Shown: in pieces, positions 60,602 to 64,000 of the stretch | Numbering within the stretch: the stretch's first letter is position 1 | Layout of the letters: the number at the start of each line of letters is the position of its first letter | Assembly: GCA_050084985.1 (NCBI GenBank) | Contig: JBITNC010000001.1 | Span: forward strand, 206,274,001 to 206,338,000 | DNA length: 64,000 nt | Reading direction: 5' to 3' | Source: Nageia nagi | Lineage: Eukaryota > Pinophyta | Program-made: the position numbers and the translations under genes | Notes under the pieces: model-generated | Databases searched by the model: none | The model's input: the letters and a program-made list of their open reading frames with translations, nothing else | Told to the model about the DNA's origin: nothing

Positions 60602-62570
60602 AAGATATGGAGGGAAGATGAATAATTGGACTAGTATGGGGTAAGAAAAGGTTACAAGAGGAAAGTAATGATAGTTATATAAGGGAGTCTATTAGAAAGA
60701 AAAATTAATATTGAAAAGTATCAATATCCTAAAACTAAAAGAGAGGAGCACACAAAGATGAATAAAGAAGAGGCAACTACTTTAAACAAAAGTACAACAA
60801 TATTAGGAAGATTTTATGATAATAAATTATGGGACCAATGATGTAGAGATAGAGAGAAGAAGAAACTATAGATGGAGATAGATAATAGGTAATTAAGTAA
60901 ACTATTAAAATCAAAGTTAGACAAGGATATAATAGAAGTTCAAGAATCGATACATGACCACATGAAAAGTGGGTGTCATTTTGAAGAAGAAATATCTGGG
61001 AGTAGGATAGACCTTGAATCAGTGGAGAATGAGGACATCATTAAGAAAATACCAACTAATGCATGACCACCATTGATTATAGTGGTGAATACTAAAGGAA
61101 GATACAACTATAGAGGGATTTATAGTAGTAGAAAGATTAGTAGACAAATATGATGAAAATTTATTTGGACCATTTGTAAGCTCATCCAAGATCCCATAGG
61201 GAGCACTTCTTCTAAATCAATTTGATAACATATTTGATAATATGATTCAAATTATTATCAATTAGTCAAATGAAGTCACAAAAAGGAATATTGAAAACTT
61301 GGTTACTCAAGCAAGGATTGAAGAGCCTACAAAAATAGAGGTTGAAGAGTGAGAAAGGGATGATATCGAACGTTAGATAAGGGAAACCATGATCCAATTA
61401 GCCAAGGTCACTCATCAACATATTAGGAGAGTAATAGGAGCACTTGACACCAATTGTTCAATCCTATTCTCACATATAATCTAATAGTTTAGTATCAATG
61501 AATACCATAGGAAGAAGAATTAGAAGCATAGTATCCATCCCTACCTAACCCTGTAATAGAAGAAATTAAAAAAACCATCAAAACATAAGTGGAAGAGATG
61601 ACACCAAAAACTTAGGACAAGCTATAGTATCCTTTATTCCTATGATAATTAATTATATTACCTTTAGCTATATTATTAATAGGAAGATATGATATACTAA
61701 GTATTTATTTCCCCATAATTTTTCCCTACTCCTCACATCATTAGATGACTTAGAAATTTTAGGAAGTTTTCCCTCTCCCTTCAAGCAACCAAGAACTGAA
61801 GGACCATCATTAGCTACCATGATAGAGGAAATAATAGAACTCCCATTTAAAGACATTTGAAGTTATAAGAGAAAATTATATTGACATAAAAATACTTAGA
61901 GATCAATTGAGAACATCTAATAGACATTATTGATAAGAGATACCACACCCCCACCTAATAGATAAAGACAACATAACCCTCAAACCCATAAAACTAATAA
62001 ACCATAAATGGTAGCTTCCACTAAATTACCTATGTTTGAAAAAGATACCCATGATGCTAAAGAGCATCTATTTATATTAGAGAATGAATGGAAAATATGA
62101 CATGTTACAAATGAAGGAATATTGGTAAATAAGTATGTAGCCATGTTATGAGATGAAGTACTAAAATGGTGTATAAAATTTATAGATCATCCACTAGGAT
62201 GATCAACAAAAATATGGAATGAAATTACGATAAATTTTAAAGTTGAGTATCATTTGCTAGAAGTTGACTAGAAAGCATAGGCAAGATGTGCAATTTAATT
62301 ATGGGACCTAGGGAAATTGTATAATAATATGAAAAAAGATTTAAAGTCACTCAAAAGAGACTTCAAGAATCAATGAATGAAAATAAAAAGTGGAATTGTT
62401 CATCTCTAGATTATGACTAGAATTTAGAAGAGCTATGGAGAAATTATACCCATGATATATCAATGCATTACAAGTAGTGTTCAAGATTGAGTCATAGCCT
62501 TGGTGAGTAAATACCATGAATAATGATTTTCCAACCAATTGATGAAGTTAACATAATAGAGAAATTTAGT
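60602..62570 (+). pseudogene. Element G gag (degenerate)
   Basis: The N-terminal part is as in unit 1 and continues past the duplication edge with QIRETMIQLAKVTHQHIRRV and IGALDTN-like sequence. From 62009 the gag core reads MVASTKLPMFEKDTHDAKEH, then LFILENEWKICHV, VAMLQDEVLKWCIKF-like (one Gln-derived stop), IWNEITINFKVEY. The Trp-containing core identifies Retrotrans_gag. Confidence 0.7.
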
Positions 62571-63130
62571 ACTAACATTGTACTAAATAAGCACACTTGG
62601 TCAATGAATTTCCAACTCTACATAAATTTGATCAAGAATATTGCTAGTACTATCAAATATCAAGTGACCATAATGCCAAATATTACCCTATAATAGGTGT
62701 TAAAAATCAAGGAATCAATGGAAAAGTAAGTTTTTGAGCTTCCATATCATAGAACCATTAGACCCATCAATATAGAGGTAAGGATTTTCTAGATGATATT
62801 AAAGAAGTCTTGTGAAAAAACCCATGACCATTCATGGCAAAATAATGCCAACCAAAATTTTAAACCATTGAACAAATGCTAGCACCATTTGTTGATAAAT
62901 TAGGAATCACATATATTCCATTGGTTGCATCTTTCCAACAACAACAACCTTGAGAATAATATCATACACCTAATGAATGATACAATAATTAAGGGATTGG
63001 CCATGATAGAGGAGGTGGATATAGGAGAGGATACCAAGGTGGTAGAGGAGGTCATCAACCTTAATGTTTTAATTGTAGAAATTATTCCCATTAATAATAC
63101 AAATGTCCATATACTTAAGCTTTCTTAAGG
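62571..63130 (+). pseudogene. Element G gag tail with zinc knuckle
   Basis: A Gly/Asn-rich tail (RGGGYRRGYQGGRGG-like in the frame near 63000-63050) leads into CFNCRNYSHxQYKCPY (about 63064-63115). This is a CX2CX4HX4C zinc knuckle in which all Cys and the His are intact but a stop (TAA) sits after the His. It would bind element RNA during packaging. Confidence 0.7.
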
Positions 63131-63689
63131 TGCTTATTTTTCCAAATAATGAATGATCATAGTTTTATAAACTACCCTAAACTCTTCCAATATATGCCAG
63201 TAAGAATATCAAAACCTAAAAATATTAACAAATTAAATGCCAAATCCACTAGAGGGGTACCATTCACTATCAATTCTAGAGCTATCTTAGCTAAAACTAA
63301 CTCTCTAGAAAATATAATCAACACAACTCCAATTATGAGAGGATAAGCTACCTTAAAAGTACCATCAACATGTATAATAACTAGGTCAAGAATAAAGAAA
63401 ATAAGGTTCATCAAATCAATCATCCAACAAATTATCCCATAACCTAAGTATCTGAATCTCAAACAAAATCATGACCTTGTTTGAACCACACAAGAAATAA
63501 TAGAAATATTATAGAAGTAAGGCTATAAGGTAATCCAACAACAATTAGCTTCAATGTAATTAACTAAAGAGGAAAATACCCCTTTCAATAAGTTTTATGA
63601 AATTATTAAAAAAGGAAGATTTACTATCAAAACCCATATAAATATCCAAATATTAGAACAAGAAATATACCAAAAAAATGAATACGTAA
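63131..63689 (+). other. Element G gag-protease linker
   Basis: Lys/Asn/Ile-rich broken coding sequence (INYPKLFQYMPVRISKPKN and similar) between the zinc knuckle and protease. The minus-strand open stretch at 63172-63462 is an overlap shadow of this linker. No domain recognised. Confidence 0.5.
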
Positions 63690-64000
63690 AGCACTAAAAA
63701 ACTAAAAATGAAGCCTATTTTGATTGAAGTAGTAATGAATGAAATTTTTTTAAAGAATATCATGCTAGATTTAGGGGTTGATATAAACCTTTTATCGGTC
63801 CAAACATGGAAATAACTAGGGTGCCCTCCCCTGAAACTAGCTTAATATAATATATCACTGGTAGATGGTTCATTAGTCTAATATTTAGGATTGTTGCATG
63901 ATATGTTAGTGGCCTTATTAGGGATTAACTCCTTAGCTACATTTGATGTTTTCAATATAGTTTACATAAAAAATCTAGAATACACTGGTTTATTACTTTT
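63690..64000 (+). pseudogene. Element G aspartic protease (partial, runs off window)
   Basis: IFLKNIMLDLGVDINLLSVQ has Asp-Leu-Gly where Asp-Thr-Gly is usual and keeps the ALxD-x-G-x-x-(I/V)N-x-L layout. Then TWK-stop-LGCPPLKLA, SLVDGS and LLGINSLATFDVFNIVY follow as the flap and later strands. Continuation into RT is expected beyond the window. Confidence 0.75.

Larger units (their letters stand above)
58372..61334 (+). repeat. Tandem duplication unit 2 (2,963 bp)
   Basis: Direct tandem copy of 55409-58371. At the joint, four bases (ATAG, 58372-58375) are common to the left breakpoint (55409-55412), the joint and the right breakpoint (61335-61338), so the duplication was formed or resolved at 4-bp microhomology. 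Confidence 0.95.

Noticed and set aside
62900-63462. Minus-strand open frames of 63 and 96 residues at element G
   Set aside because: Antisense to the gag tail, zinc knuckle and linker of element G.
1-64000. CRISPR arrays, bacterial operons, tRNA or rRNA genes
   Set aside because: No regularly spaced identical short repeats with unique spacers, no ribosome-binding-site/operon layout and no cloverleaf or rRNA signatures were recognised; the content is plant nuclear repeat DNA.

Overview
This looks like a gene-poor stretch of a large seed-plant nuclear genome. The evidence is plant-type Ty3/gypsy retrotransposons of the Tat group (dual RNase H), a plant CACTA (TNP2) transposon, TTTAGGG-type telomere-like repeats, very high AT content, almost no CpG, and reading frames broken mainly where Gln codons (CAG/CAA) became TAG/TAA, as expected from decay of methylated cytosine. 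A gymnosperm is my best guess, but the sequence alone does not prove it. I see no intact host gene, no tRNA or rRNA gene and no CRISPR array. Nearly every coding trace is a broken transposon gene.

Layout. 1-993: featureless AT-rich DNA. 994-15039: element A, a 14 kb Tat-like LTR element on the minus strand with 2 kb LTRs, the order gag-PR-aRNH-RT-RNH-INT, and about 4.3 kb of extra non-pol coding DNA before its 3' LTR. 15324-22908: element B, a Tat-type element on the minus strand with clear LTRs and a 5-bp target duplication (ATTAG), whose RT fingers and palm have been deleted. 23023-29440: a CACTA transposon on the minus strand (TNP2, DUF4218 and DUF4216 regions) next to a degenerate, intron-bearing SET-domain-like gene. 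29540-32950: a telomere-like zone, with a G-strand (TTTAGGG-like) array, a spacer, a TAACAT array, and a C-strand (CCCTAA-like) array facing it. 32960-34588: a broken minus-strand reading frame with a coiled-coil end.

35292-46240: element C, a Tat element on the plus strand with 0.6 kb LTRs, carrying the small nested LTR element D (43666-45258, TSD TCTAA, only 129 bp between its LTRs). 47090-49090: a truncated minus-strand gypsy fragment, E. 49091-52470: mostly featureless, with one compound microsatellite. 52471-56830: element F, a plus-strand gypsy element with an initiator-Met-type primer binding site. 55409-61334: a 2,963-bp tandem duplication that copies the RNase H end and integrase of F plus the start of the next element. 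57640-64000: element G, gag and protease of a further plus-strand gypsy element that runs off the window.

Within each retroelement the proteins would have worked together as capsid (gag), protease, reverse transcriptase/RNase H and integrase. Every copy here carries stops, frameshifts or lost catalytic residues, so none is likely to be autonomous now.
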